Shown here: piece by piece, positions 45,625 to 53,784 of the stretch
Numbering within the stretch: position 1 is the stretch's first letter
Layout: every line of letters starts with the position of its first letter
Made by a program: the position numbers and the translations under genes
DNA from: Fusobacterium varium
Lineage (GTDB): Bacteria > Fusobacteriota > Fusobacteriia > Fusobacteriales > Fusobacteriaceae
DNA length: 64,000 bases
Direction of reading: 5' to 3'
Assembly: GCA_021531615.1 (NCBI GenBank)
Contig: JADYUE010000006.1
Location: forward strand, 1 to 64,000
Notes under the pieces: generated by a model
The model's database searches: none
Told to the model about the DNA's origin: nothing
The model's input: only the letters and a program-made list of their open reading frames with translations

Positions 45625-45935
45625 TATTCATCTACCTCTACTTCGTTAGCTACAACTTCATGATTAATAATTGCCAAAAGCTCTTTACCTGCTTTAAATT
45701 TTAATTTTGTTCCTGCTGGGATCTTAGTAAGTTTTTTTGTTCTTAATTCAACAATATCTCTTTCTCTAACTTCTTTTATAGCAAAGCTTCCCCAACCTTT
45801 AATTTTAACTTTTTGATCTTCCTCTAAGGCAGCAAACATTGTTTCCCAGAATAGATCTATTTTTTCTTTAGCTTCTTTAGTTGAGTTTAGCCCTCTCTTT
45901 TCCATATAATATTTCAAAAATTCTTTTTCTCCCAT
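45624..45935 (-). CDS. HU-like protein with divergent arm (A-type partner)
   Basis: A 103-residue HU-fold protein. The N-terminal helices (EFLKYYMEKRGL, then FWETMFAALEE) and the strand KIKGWGSFAIKEV fit the family. The arm lacks the RNP-type tip (ERDIVELRTKKLTKIPAG), and the tail is acidic (NEVEVDE). GGGAGAT precedes the ATG. It precedes the B-type gene on the same message. Confidence 0.82.
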   Translation of the reverse strand: MGEKEFLKYYMEKRGLNSTKEAKEKIDLFWETMFAALEEDQKVKIKGWGSFAIKEVRERDIVELRTKKLTKIPAGTKLKFKAGKELLAIINHEVVANEVEVDE

Positions 45936-46030
45936 TTTAATCTCCCTTATTTAAAATTTGTTATTTCCCTTTGTTTATTATTTCTTAAAATTATGTTTTT
46001 TTTCTTTTTTATCATTTTATTTGATAGTTT

Positions 46031-46059
46031 ATTTTAACTTTTTAAACCTGTTCTGTCAA
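46031..46059 (-). promoter_or_regulatory. Promoter of HU-like pair 1
   Basis: Minus-strand TTGACA (46054-46059), 17-bp spacer, TAAAAT (46031-46036). Confidence 0.7.
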
Positions 46060-46129
46060 TAAAAAATATCTTTTATTTCCATTTCTAAACGAATATTATT
46101 TTTTATTTTACATTTATAGAGTATCTAAT

Positions 46130-47101
46130 TTATAAAGAATCTAGATATTCTTTTAATGTGTCAATATTATCTTCTATCTCATCTTTTAAAAGCTCTGCAA
46201 ATTTCTCTCCATGAGGTGTAGTTTCTACCTCTCTATTGCTGATTAACTCAATTTTTAGCTCTTCACTTTGGTTATTTAAAGGGAAAATATATATTTTTTC
46301 ATCTTTCGGTACTTTTTTATTATATTCTAAAACCTTATTTAATATCATTGTTGGACATGCTACTGCTGCCAAATTTGCTGAACATAGAGCAATTTGTGTA
46401 TCATAATCTCCTGTATAATATAGATTATTTAATTCTATTCCACTTTTTTCTGTATAATAGTTTACAAGTTCATTTAGAGTACTCCCCTCAAAATTTCCTA
46501 CAAAAGGAATATCTTTCAGCTGTGAAAAATTCAATCCTTTTCTCATATTTCTTATAGTTTCTTCATCTAATGAAAAATATTTTTCTACCATTTTTGCTGA
46601 AAGTAAAATATGTAGTTTATCATTTCCCAATGCTACTGTTCTAAACTGAGGATTTGTATGGGTATTAACTCCTACAAACATATCAATTCCACCTTTTAAT
46701 AGCATCTGCTCTAATTCTCTTGTTTCATGTCTAACAAAAGATATTATAACATTTGGATATAGTTTATGATAAATTGGAAGCAACTTTGGTAAAAGTATAT
46801 TTATTCTTGTAGCATTTATCCCTATCACAAGCTTTTCTATCCTATTTTCCTTTATATTTTCAAGTTGCATCTTTAACTTTTCCTCTAAATTTTCCATCTC
46901 TTTAACAACCTTTAGCATAACCTTTCCTTCTTGTGTTAAAGACAATCGAGGTCTTCTTTTAAAGAGAACAACACCATATTCATCTTCTAGCCGCTTTATA
47001 TGATCACTTACACACTGTTGAGTAACGAAAGAACGAGCTGCTGCTTTACTTATACTCATCTCTTCTGCTACAACCAAAAACATTTTTAAACTAGGTGTCA
47101 T
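46130..47101 (-). CDS. LysR-family transcriptional regulator
   Basis: A 323-residue LysR-type regulator. The winged HTH is at residues 3-62 (LKMFLVVAEEMSISKAAARSF, then QQCVSDHIKRLEDEYGVVLF). The type-2 periplasmic-binding-like effector domain occupies about 88-300. ATG 47101 was chosen because GGGGG lies upstream. A near-perfect inverted repeat 57 bp upstream may be its operator. The target genes and inducer are unknown; no divergent metabolic gene is next to it. Confidence 0.88.
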   Translation of the reverse strand: MTPSLKMFLVVAEEMSISKAAARSFVTQQCVSDHIKRLEDEYGVVLFKRRPRLSLTQEGKVMLKVVKEMENLEEKLKMQLENIKENRIEKLVIGINATRINILLPKLLPIYHKLYPNVIISFVRHETRELEQMLLKGGIDMFVGVNTHTNPQFRTVALGNDKLHILLSAKMVEKYFSLDEETIRNMRKGLNFSQLKDIPFVGNFEGSTLNELVNYYTEKSGIELNNLYYTGDYDTQIALCSANLAAVACPTMILNKVLEYNKKVPKDEKIYIFPLNNQSEELKIELISNREVETTPHGEKFAELLKDEIEDNIDTLKEYLDSL

Positions 47102-47157
47102 CCATATACCCCCTATATTAGACTTTCTATTATAATATATCATAAAGATCTTTCTTA

Positions 47158-47175
47158 TACAAGTTTATACTTGTA
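47158..47175. promoter_or_regulatory. Putative LysR operator
   Basis: TACAAGTTTATACTTGTA is an inverted repeat (TACAAG/CTTGTA with a 6-bp centre) in the region between the LysR gene and the divergent small gene. Confidence 0.5.
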
Positions 47176-47196
47176 ATGACATATATAAAAAACTGT

Positions 47197-47225
47197 TTTA
47201 CTTTTTTACAATATTCTAATATAAT
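47197..47225 (+). promoter_or_regulatory. Promoter of the 56-residue gene
   Basis: TTTACT (47197-47202), 17-bp spacer, TATAAT (47220-47225), giving a leader of about 110 nt. Confidence 0.6.
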
Positions 47226-47339
47226 ACATTTATACAGAAGAAAGAGAAAAAATAAAAACATAATCCTCTACTTAAAAAACTTTTTTCAGTACATATTTTA
47301 TTTATATGTTTCACTTTGAAATAATCTTGGAGGAGTATT

Positions 47340-47510
47340 ATGAGTAACAAAACTGTAGAAAAAAGTAATCTTGATATAATTGAAAATATCACTAAAAAAG
47401 TAATGAAAGATAACATCAACTTCAAAGTTGATAAAAACTTAGAAAATAATGATTTAACTAATTTAGATATAATTGAAAAGTTTTGTGATAATGACAAATT
47501 ATCAAAATAA
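47340..47510 (+). CDS. Unrecognised 56-residue small protein
   Basis: A short gene with GGAGGAG 6 bp before its ATG, a promoter and a strong terminator. It starts MSNKTVEKSNLDIIEN. The product is charged and probably helical, with no signal peptide or membrane segment. The segment NLDIIE occurs twice (residues 10-15 and 41-46), so it may be an internal duplication. I do not recognise a family. It is divergent from the LysR gene across a putative operator, so LysR control is possible. Confidence 0.65.
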   Translation: MSNKTVEKSNLDIIENITKKVMKDNINFKVDKNLENNDLTNLDIIEKFCDNDKLSK

Positions 47511-47552
47511 TTAATTAGCCTCAAAAACGTTTTAATTTCATATAATGAGAAA

Positions 47553-47580
47553 GCCTGTGTCCCTAAACACAGGTTTTTTC
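47553..47580 (+). terminator. Terminator of the small gene
   Basis: CCTGTGT (47554-47560) pairs with ACACAGG (47567-47573), then TTTTTT. Confidence 0.88.
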
Positions 47581-47588
47581 TTTATTTC

Positions 47589-47618
47589 TTGACAAGTTCT
47601 GCTTAAATATTTTATAAT
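47589..47618 (+). promoter_or_regulatory. Promoter of the NiCo riboswitch transcript
   Basis: TTGACA (47589-47594), 18-bp spacer, TATAAT (47613-47618). Confidence 0.85.
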
Positions 47619-47680
47619 ATTTTTAGATCTCTTTGCACTGCACAATATTCTTAAATTAAGAATAAATATCTACAGTACAA

Positions 47681-47764
47681 TCTGACAGGAGATAGATTTA
47701 AAAATCTATTCCGGGCTGTATACAGCAGCAGATGAATTTTGAATTTCAACATCTGTGGGACAGA
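47681..47764 (+). ncRNA. NiCo (czcD-motif) riboswitch
   Basis: Conserved elements appear in order: CTGACAGGA, a variable hairpin (GATAGATTT/AAATCTATT), CCGGGCTG-TATA-CAGC, AGCAGATG, a loop, and CATCTGTGGGACAG. This matches the cobalt/nickel-sensing class. It is followed by a terminator, and the downstream gene is a cation-diffusion-facilitator. Confidence 0.94.
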
Positions 47765-47789
47765 AAAAGTTCCATAGATGTTTTTTTTA
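47750..47789 (+). terminator. NiCo riboswitch expression platform
   Basis: CATCTGTGGGAC (47750-47761) can pair with GTTCCATAGATG (47769-47780), followed by eight Ts. It shares the CATCTGTGGGAC arm with the aptamer, so metal binding should prevent termination. Confidence 0.85.
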
Positions 47790-47811
47790 TAAAATCTTAG
47801 AGGAGGAAAAA

Positions 47812-48696
47812 ATGAAAAATTCTTCAAATGAACAAATTGCTATGAGAGTTTCTGCTGTCTCTATTTTATGGAATGTTATTCTTTCATTCTTTAAACTTTT
47901 TGCTGGTATCTTTGCTCATTCTGGAGCTATGATATCAGATGCTATTCATTCAGCTTCTGATGTTTTAAGTACCTTTATTGTTATTATAGGTGTAAAAATA
48001 GCTAATAGAGAGTCTGATGATTCACACCCCTATGGGCATGAAAGAATGGAGTGTGTAGCTGCTATTATACTTGCTGTTATACTATTCATTACAGGGCTTG
48101 GTATAGGTTATAAAGGAATTCTTATCATTATGGGAGGAGATTATAGCCATCTTACTGTACCTGGGCTTCTTGCCCTAATTGCAGCTGTTATATCTATTCT
48201 TATTAAAGAGGGAATGTTTTGGTATACAAGAGCTGCTGCAAAAAAAATTGATTCTGGAGCTTTAATGGCTGATGCTTGGCACCATCGTTCAGATGCTCTA
48301 TCATCTGTGGGAAGTTTTGCTGGTATTCTTGGAGCTAGAATGGGATATCCTATACTTGATCCTATTGCCAGTGTTATTATTTGTGGGTTTATCTTAAAAG
48401 CAGCCTTTGAAATTTTTATGGATTCTATTAATAAAATGACTGATGCTGCTTGTGATGAAGAGGTTATAAAGGAGATTAAAAATATAATTTTAAACCAAAA
48501 AGGAGTTATAAAAATCGATCAACTAAAAACAAGACTTTTTGGAGATAAAATATATGTAGATGTTGAGATTCAAGTAAATGGAGATATCTCTTTAAGAGAG
48601 GCTCATGATATTGCTCACAATGTTCACGACTCTATTGAAAAACATTTCCCTAAAGTTAAACATTGCATGGTTCATGTAAATCCTGAAGAAGATTAA
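47812..48696 (+). CDS. Cation-diffusion-facilitator efflux transporter, probably for Co/Ni
   Basis: A 294-residue inner-membrane CDF protein with six helices and a cytoplasmic C-terminal domain (about 205-290). The metal-site motifs are SDAIHSASD in helix 2 and DAWHHRSDAL in helix 5, with HPYGHERME after helix 2. The ATG at 47812 was chosen because GAGGAGG precedes it; the longer frame would start inside the riboswitch. The NiCo riboswitch indicates induction by cobalt or nickel, so efflux of these metals is the likely role. Confidence 0.92.
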   Translation: MKNSSNEQIAMRVSAVSILWNVILSFFKLFAGIFAHSGAMISDAIHSASDVLSTFIVIIGVKIANRESDDSHPYGHERMECVAAIILAVILFITGLGIGYKGILIIMGGDYSHLTVPGLLALIAAVISILIKEGMFWYTRAAAKKIDSGALMADAWHHRSDALSSVGSFAGILGARMGYPILDPIASVIICGFILKAAFEIFMDSINKMTDAACDEEVIKEIKNIILNQKGVIKIDQLKTRLFGDKIYVDVEIQVNGDISLREAHDIAHNVHDSIEKHFPKVKHCMVHVNPEED

Positions 48697-48773
48697 GATA
48701 GCTTAAAACTCTATTTCATTACGTTTAAGGTAATATTGAAGTAAAAAAATTTAAAATAATAGGAGGATTTATC

Positions 48774-49775
48774 ATGAGTATATTCGCATTAAAAGTTTCT
48801 GAAGATATGAGAGATGTTATTTTTAAATCATTAAAAGAAGAAGGAATAGCACGTTTTACTTGGTCTTACATAGAAGATGGTAATCTTTTATCTATCAAGA
48901 AACAAATAAACAATGAAGGATGGAATAGTTTAAATGATGACCAAAAAGAATGTTGGAAAGCTAATTTTATGCTAGATATAAATCCTGATGATTATATTGT
49001 TTATATCAATGTTCCTAATTATGGAAAATGTACTATTGCCAAAGTTACTGAAAAATATTTTTGGGGTTGGAATAGATATAAAATGGATGGAAGTCACTGC
49101 TTATATATAGATAAAGATTCTATACAAACTTTTAATAGAAATGATGAAGGAATTTCTTCTAATTTATCAAGAAGGTTTAAATTACAAGGAAAATACTGGA
49201 AAATTTATTTAGAAAACGAATTTTTTAAATTACTAGATGATCTCAAAAATGGAAATTTAAGTGGAAAAAATGCTACTGTCGAAAGTAGACTAACTACTTG
49301 TATCAATTCAAATGTAAAACCATATTTAAGTAAAATTTGTGAAGAATTACAAAAAGCACATAATGGAAAACATTTAGAAGGGTTAATTGCAAATATTTTA
49401 AAAACTATTCCCAATATAAAAAATGTTCAAATAAAATCTGGAGTATCTGATAAAGGTGGGGATATTATATTTGAGTATAGAAATGAATTAGGTGATCTTT
49501 TATCTTTTGAAAGAAATGAGAAAGTTGCTATTCAAGTTAAATCATATGTAGAAACTATTGATAGTACTCAAGCAATTAAAGATTTAGAAAATATTTTTAA
49601 TTATGATCCTAGCATTACTACTGGTGTTATTATGACTACTGCAACACAAGTAAGTGATAATTTTTATAATGAATTAGATAATCTTAAAGAAAAATTTCAA
49701 AAAAATATTTCTATTATTTATGGTAGTGATTTTGCTAATTGGATTTTAAAATATGGATATAATAAATTTAATTAG
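48774..49775 (+). CDS. Mrr-like restriction-endonuclease-fold protein
   Basis: A 333-residue protein. The C-terminal part (about 195-330) fits the Mrr_cat PD-(D/E)xK nuclease fold. The catalytic core is visible as DKGGDIIFE, then KVAIQVKSY (QxK). The N-terminal part (about 1-125: IVYINVPNYGKCTIAKVTEKYFWGW) could be a reader or wedge domain, but I do not recognise a specific family. Mrr-type enzymes often cut modified or foreign DNA. AGGAGGAT precedes the ATG. No methylase or other defence gene is adjacent, so it is an orphan. Confidence 0.72.
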   Translation: MSIFALKVSEDMRDVIFKSLKEEGIARFTWSYIEDGNLLSIKKQINNEGWNSLNDDQKECWKANFMLDINPDDYIVYINVPNYGKCTIAKVTEKYFWGWNRYKMDGSHCLYIDKDSIQTFNRNDEGISSNLSRRFKLQGKYWKIYLENEFFKLLDDLKNGNLSGKNATVESRLTTCINSNVKPYLSKICEELQKAHNGKHLEGLIANILKTIPNIKNVQIKSGVSDKGGDIIFEYRNELGDLLSFERNEKVAIQVKSYVETIDSTQAIKDLENIFNYDPSITTGVIMTTATQVSDNFYNELDNLKEKFQKNISIIYGSDFANWILKYGYNKFN

Positions 49776-49779
49776 TTAA

Positions 49780-49819
49780 AAAATGGGAAACTCAATTAAC
49801 GAGTTTCCCATAAGCTTTT
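49780..49819. terminator. Bidirectional terminator
   Basis: ATGGGAAACTC (49783-49793) pairs with GAGTTTCCCAT (49801-49811), T tracts both sides. The stop codon of the convergent HU-like gene lies in the loop. Confidence 0.82.
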
Positions 49820-50083
49820 TTTGGCATTTTCAGACAATTTAAATCTTACATCTTTTCTTGGATATATTATTTTTGGCTCTTTAGTAACTGGATCAGCTAT
49901 TCTTCTAGGTTTTTTATCTAGAATTTCAAAAGTTCCTCTATTCATAAATTTTACCTTATTATCTTTAATTACAGCCTCTGATATTGTCTCTAAAAAACAC
50001 TCAATCTCTTTTATAGCCTCATTTACTGATATCTTTTCATCAAAGTTTTTTTGATATAATTTTCCAAATCCTCTTTTATTCAT
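49796..50083 (-). CDS. HU-family DNA-binding protein (B-type partner, pair 2)
   Basis: A 95-residue HU-fold protein, paralogue of the gene at 45346-45624. Shared features are FLETISEAVIKDNKVKFMNRGTF-like body, KKPRR, the proline arm ADPVTKEPK and PRKDVRFKLSENA. It overlaps its partner gene by 8 bp, so translation is coupled. Probable nucleoid-associated heterodimer subunit. Confidence 0.86.
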   Translation of the reverse strand: MNKRGFGKLYQKNFDEKISVNEAIKEIECFLETISEAVIKDNKVKFMNRGTFEILDKKPRRIADPVTKEPKIIYPRKDVRFKLSENAKKSLWETR

Positions 50084-50369
50084 CTATATCCCTCTTTCCA
50101 TTTATTTCATCTCTAAATTTTAACCCTGTTTTAAATTTTAATTTTTTCTTAGGTTCAGTATAAGAAAGCCCACCTTTTGGAGATACTACCTTTCTAGCAG
50201 CTACATCTTTTACTTCAAAAACTCCCCAATCTTTAAACTTTAACTCTCCTTCTAACTCTAAAGCCTCAAAAAAAGTGTCCCAAAAAATATCCATTCTTTT
50301 TTTAGCATCATTTAAATTTTTTAGTCCTCTCTTCTCTTTATAGAGTTTTAAAAATTCTATCTCTTTCAT
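50076..50369 (-). CDS. HU-like protein with divergent arm (A-type partner, pair 2)
   Basis: A 97-residue paralogue of the gene at 45624-45935: EIEFLKLYKEKRGL, then FWDTFFEALEL and KFKDWGVFEVKDV. The DNA-binding arm again lacks an RNP-type tip, and the tail is charged (KRDIDE). The ATG at 50369 was chosen because AGAGGTGA precedes it; a GTG at 50378 overlaps that site. Confidence 0.8.
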   Translation of the reverse strand: MKEIEFLKLYKEKRGLKNLNDAKKRMDIFWDTFFEALELEGELKFKDWGVFEVKDVAARKVVSPKGGLSYTEPKKKLKFKTGLKFRDEINGKRDIDE

Positions 50370-50452
50370 ATTAGTCACCTCTCTAATTTCTTAAATACAT
50401 TGTTCTAAAAGAATTTTCATTTTCTTTTTTTATTTTTAAAATTTTTTTATTT

Positions 50453-50481
50453 TTGCTTTTTTTTGTTCTTTACTTTATAAT
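50453..50481 (+). promoter_or_regulatory. Promoter of the small membrane protein-regulator pair
   Basis: TTGCTT (50453-50458), 17-bp spacer, TATAAT (50476-50481), about 48 bp before the GTG start. Confidence 0.55.
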
Positions 50482-50528
50482 ATAATACAGAGAAATTCAA
50501 TATTTTTTTATCCAAGGAGGAGTTTTTT

Positions 50529-50777
50529 GTGTCTTTTAACTTGTTAATTATTTTACTTATATTTACTTTATTTTTAAGTTTAGCTTTTTATTTTATCCTT
50601 ACTAAAGCTACAATAAAACTTTATATAAAAGATAGATCTCTAATAATAGCCCCTGATTCTTTAATTCACTGGTTTGACAAAAATCCTCTTAGAAATATAA
50701 AAATATTTTATCTTATACTTGATATTATCTGTACTGCTTTAACTTTATTTTTAATATTTACACTTTATTTTGAATAG
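50529..50777 (+). CDS. Small two-helix membrane protein
   Basis: An 82-residue protein with two hydrophobic helices (about 4-25 and 58-80) joined by a basic, soluble loop (IKLYIKDRSL, then WFDKNPLRNIK). It starts at GTG 50529, with AAGGAGGAG 6-7 bp upstream. The regulator gene begins 13 bp after its stop, so they are probably co-transcribed. I do not recognise a family; a membrane sensor or accessory role is possible but unsupported. Confidence 0.6.
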   Translation: MSFNLLIILLIFTLFLSLAFYFILTKATIKLYIKDRSLIIAPDSLIHWFDKNPLRNIKIFYLILDIICTALTLFLIFTLYFE

Positions 50778-50790
50778 AATGGAGGAAGAG

Positions 50791-52584
50791 ATGGATATTT
50801 CTCTATTAGATATAAAAGATCATGTTAAAAAATATGCTGGAGCTATATCTAGCCTTGTAAACGTTGATGTAGGTGTTGTGGATAAAAATATGGTAAGAGT
50901 TACTGGAACAGGGTTATACAAGAATATAGAAGGTGTATCAGCCTTAGGAAGTGTGTATAAAAATACTCTTTTAACTGGAAAAACTAATATTATTGAGAAT
51001 CCTCGTTACCATGCTCTATGTAGTGAGTGTTTAGATAAAAATAGATGTTGTGAAAAGCTTGAAATTGCAACTCCTATATATTGTAATGAAGAGATTGTTG
51101 GAGTTATTGGACTTGTTTGCTTTAACGATGAGCAAAAAGAAAAGATTCTCAAGGATATTGATGCTTACCTGAATTTAACAAAACAGATTGCCGAATTTAT
51201 TGGAATTAAATTTTATGAATATCAAGAAAATCTAATGCAAAAAGATAGAGAGCTAACTTTAAATACTATTATTGATAATATGAGTAAAGGGGTAATAATC
51301 AGTGATTGTCACAATAAAATTACAAGGATAAATAGTATAGCATCTAGAAAGTTAAAGATAAATTCAAATATCCTAGGAGAGTCTATGGAGCTTATTAGCC
51401 AAAATGATTCTCTGATGAACGAGGAGATTTTCACTCTTAAAATTAATAACAATGAATATAATGTTGCTGGAAAAATCATCCCTCTAAAATCTTTTAACAA
51501 GGTAAAAAGCAATGCTTTTATCTTTGAAGATGTAAAAAAAATAAGTAAAAATATAGTAGAATTTACTGGAAATAACAACATTATCACCCTTGATAGTATA
51601 ATAGGATGTTCCAATGCTACTAAAACTTTAAAAGAGGATATTAAAAAGATTGCTACTACCAATTCAACTGTATTGATTACTGGAGAGAGTGGAACTGGAA
51701 AAGAGTTAGTTGCCCGTTCTCTTCACTCTCAAGGGGATAGAAGAGATAAACCTTTTGTAGTTATCAACTGTTCAGCTATTCCTGATACCCTATTAGAGAG
51801 TGAACTTTTTGGATATGTAAAGGGAGCTTTCACTGGAGCTAATCAAAATGGACGTATAGGAAAGTTTGAACTTGCTAATAGTGGGGTTATCTTCCTTGAT
51901 GAGATAGGAGATATGCCTCTATACCTACAAGCAAAAATTTTAAGAGTTATACAGGAGAAAAAAATAGAGAGGATTGGATCTAATAAAAGTATAGATTTAG
52001 ATATTAAAATAATTGCTGCAACTAATGTTGATCTGGAGAAAAAAATAACAGAGCAGAAATTTAGAAGAGACTTATATTATAGATTAAATGTAATCCCTAT
52101 AAAACTTTTACCATTGAGAGAGAGAAAAGAGGATATTATCCCAATTGTTAATAATTTGATGAAGAAATATAATGTTCTTTCAGCTAAATATGTCCACTCT
52201 TTTGATGAGAATGTAAAAACTGCTCTACTAAATTATGATTGGCCTGGAAATGTAAGAGAGCTTGAAAATGTTATTGAACTTATGATTAATATGTGTGAAA
52301 ACAACGATGTTTTAACTGCTGATCTTCTACCTGATAATATTTTAAATCAAGTTCCTAGTTCTAAATCTTACTTTAAAAATTTAGATTTAAAGATTGATAA
52401 TACTGAACTTGAAGATTTTGAAAAGATTGAAAAAGAGTATATTGAAAAAGCTCTTATTAAATATGGAGAAGATACTGAAGGGAAGAAGTTAATAGCTAAA
52501 AAAATGAATATAGGGCTTACAACTCTATATAGAAAGATGAAGAGATTTAATATTAAGACTTATTCTGGCGAAACTTATCTTTAA
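50791..52584 (+). CDS. Sigma-54-type AAA+ transcriptional activator
   Basis: A 597-residue enhancer-binding protein. Residues 1-145 form a GAF-like sensory domain with a cysteine cluster (CSECLDKNRCCE). A PAS-like segment follows (about 155-255). The AAA+ domain (about 275-510) has Walker A GESGTGKE, the sigma-54 contact loop GAFTGA, and Walker B VIFLDEIGD. A Fis-type HTH ends the protein (KKMNIGLTTLYRKMKRF). ATG 50791 was chosen because GGAGGAAGAG precedes it. The downstream LysO-family gene is a possible target; its ligand is unknown. Confidence 0.88.
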   Translation: MDISLLDIKDHVKKYAGAISSLVNVDVGVVDKNMVRVTGTGLYKNIEGVSALGSVYKNTLLTGKTNIIENPRYHALCSECLDKNRCCEKLEIATPIYCNEEIVGVIGLVCFNDEQKEKILKDIDAYLNLTKQIAEFIGIKFYEYQENLMQKDRELTLNTIIDNMSKGVIISDCHNKITRINSIASRKLKINSNILGESMELISQNDSLMNEEIFTLKINNNEYNVAGKIIPLKSFNKVKSNAFIFEDVKKISKNIVEFTGNNNIITLDSIIGCSNATKTLKEDIKKIATTNSTVLITGESGTGKELVARSLHSQGDRRDKPFVVINCSAIPDTLLESELFGYVKGAFTGANQNGRIGKFELANSGVIFLDEIGDMPLYLQAKILRVIQEKKIERIGSNKSIDLDIKIIAATNVDLEKKITEQKFRRDLYYRLNVIPIKLLPLRERKEDIIPIVNNLMKKYNVLSAKYVHSFDENVKTALLNYDWPGNVRELENVIELMINMCENNDVLTADLLPDNILNQVPSSKSYFKNLDLKIDNTELEDFEKIEKEYIEKALIKYGEDTEGKKLIAKKMNIGLTTLYRKMKRFNIKTYSGETYL

Positions 52585-52585
52585 A

Positions 52586-52638
52586 ATAAAATGTACCTAA
52601 TATCTTAGAAAATAACCAAGATTTTAGGTACATTTTTT
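52586..52638 (+). terminator. Terminator after the activator gene
   Basis: AAAATGTACCTA (52588-52599) pairs with TAGGTACATTTT (52625-52636), with a T run. Confidence 0.85.
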
Positions 52639-52660
52639 ATTACATATTATATCCAAAGTG

Positions 52661-52690
52661 TTGATTTTCAACTTTAAATCATGTTATTAT
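52661..52690 (+). promoter_or_regulatory. Probable promoter of the LysO-family gene
   Basis: TTGATT (52661-52666), 18-bp spacer, TATTAT (52685-52690). No -24/-12 sigma-54 element (TGGCAC-N5-TTGC type) was seen. Confidence 0.45.
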
Positions 52691-52801
52691 AAATTATACG
52701 AGAAATAAAAAATACTTTTCAATTTTTTACAACTTTACTATAAAACTGTTCTTCCTTAAAAACTGAAAAAATATAAAATAGTATTATTATAGGAGGTTAA
52801 A

Positions 52802-53767
52802 ATGCCCATTCTGCCTTTCATCTGTTTAAGCATTGGAATCTTATTAGGAATTTTTATTAAAAATAAATATTTCATTATTTACTCTGGAAAATTATCAACA
52901 ATTGCTCTTTCTTTATTAATGATTTCTATAGGATTGGGAATTGGAATTGATAATTCAATAATGGAAAACTTTTTTAAAATAGGATTTAACTGTATAGTTA
53001 TTTCTCTTTCAGCTATTATCTTTAGTGTTATTTTTACTATAATATGTGAAAAAACTGTTCTTCCTCTTAAACAACTTGATGAAGAACTTGAGAAAAAAAA
53101 TATTACTTTCTCTACTAATTCAGTTGAAAACCAAGAAGAAACAAATGAAGTATTAGATAGTGATTCTAAACTTGTTTGGATTATGCCTGGAAGTTTAATA
53201 TTTGGACTTCTATTAGGTTTATTATTTCAAAGTAATATTTCATCTAAATTTATAGATATAAGTTTTTCTATTTTTTTAACAATTCTTTATATTTGTGTAG
53301 GTATTTCTCAAGGTAGTGACAAAGATATTTTTAATTATTTAAAATTATTAGGAATTAAGATAATTTGGTTATCTTTTGCAATTCTTATAGGAAGTATAAC
53401 AGGTGGATTCATCGCAGGAAAATTATTAAATATTCCTTTAAACATATCTGTAATTTCTGCTAGTGGAATGTGTTATTATAGTATTACAGGAGCTTTTATG
53501 ACTAATACATATGGACTAGAAGTAGGAACATATGGTTTTATTGTTAATATACTTAGAGAAGTCTTTACCATTTTATTGATGCCTATTCTGATAAAAATAA
53601 GTCTTGGAAGTCCTATCGCTGGTGGAGGAGCAGGAAATATGGATACTATGTTAATGCCTGTAACTAAATTTGTTGGAGCTAGATTAGGAATGGTAACTTT
53701 ATTGACTGGAACTATACTAACATTTATTGTTCCTATCTTATTACCATTGTTAGCATCTTTATTTTAA
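52802..53767 (+). CDS. LysO-family (DUF340) lysine exporter
   Basis: A 321-residue inner-membrane protein with about eight helices and an acidic loop at about 90-125. Family motifs include LMISIGLGIGID in the N-terminal half and SASGMCYYSITGAFMTNTYG, then LREVFTILLMPIL in the second half. LysO exports L-lysine in E. coli. AGGAGG lies just before the ATG. It follows the activator gene by 217 bp with a terminator between, so it is a separate transcript. Confidence 0.85.
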   Translation: MPILPFICLSIGILLGIFIKNKYFIIYSGKLSTIALSLLMISIGLGIGIDNSIMENFFKIGFNCIVISLSAIIFSVIFTIICEKTVLPLKQLDEELEKKNITFSTNSVENQEETNEVLDSDSKLVWIMPGSLIFGLLLGLLFQSNISSKFIDISFSIFLTILYICVGISQGSDKDIFNYLKLLGIKIIWLSFAILIGSITGGFIAGKLLNIPLNISVISASGMCYYSITGAFMTNTYGLEVGTYGFIVNILREVFTILLMPILIKISLGSPIAGGGAGNMDTMLMPVTKFVGARLGMVTLLTGTILTFIVPILLPLLASLF

Positions 53768-53784
53768 TATCAATTAGCAAAAAA

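Noticed and set aside
47216-47524. A 102-residue minus-strand frame, hydrophobic
   Set aside because: It is antisense to the 56-residue gene, which has its own promoter, ribosome-binding site and terminator. The frame has none and looks like a chance hydrophobic translation of A/T-rich DNA.
52639-52801. Sigma-54 promoter for the LysO-family gene
   Set aside because: No TGGCAC/TTGC pair at the needed spacing; a sigma-70-like promoter is present instead.
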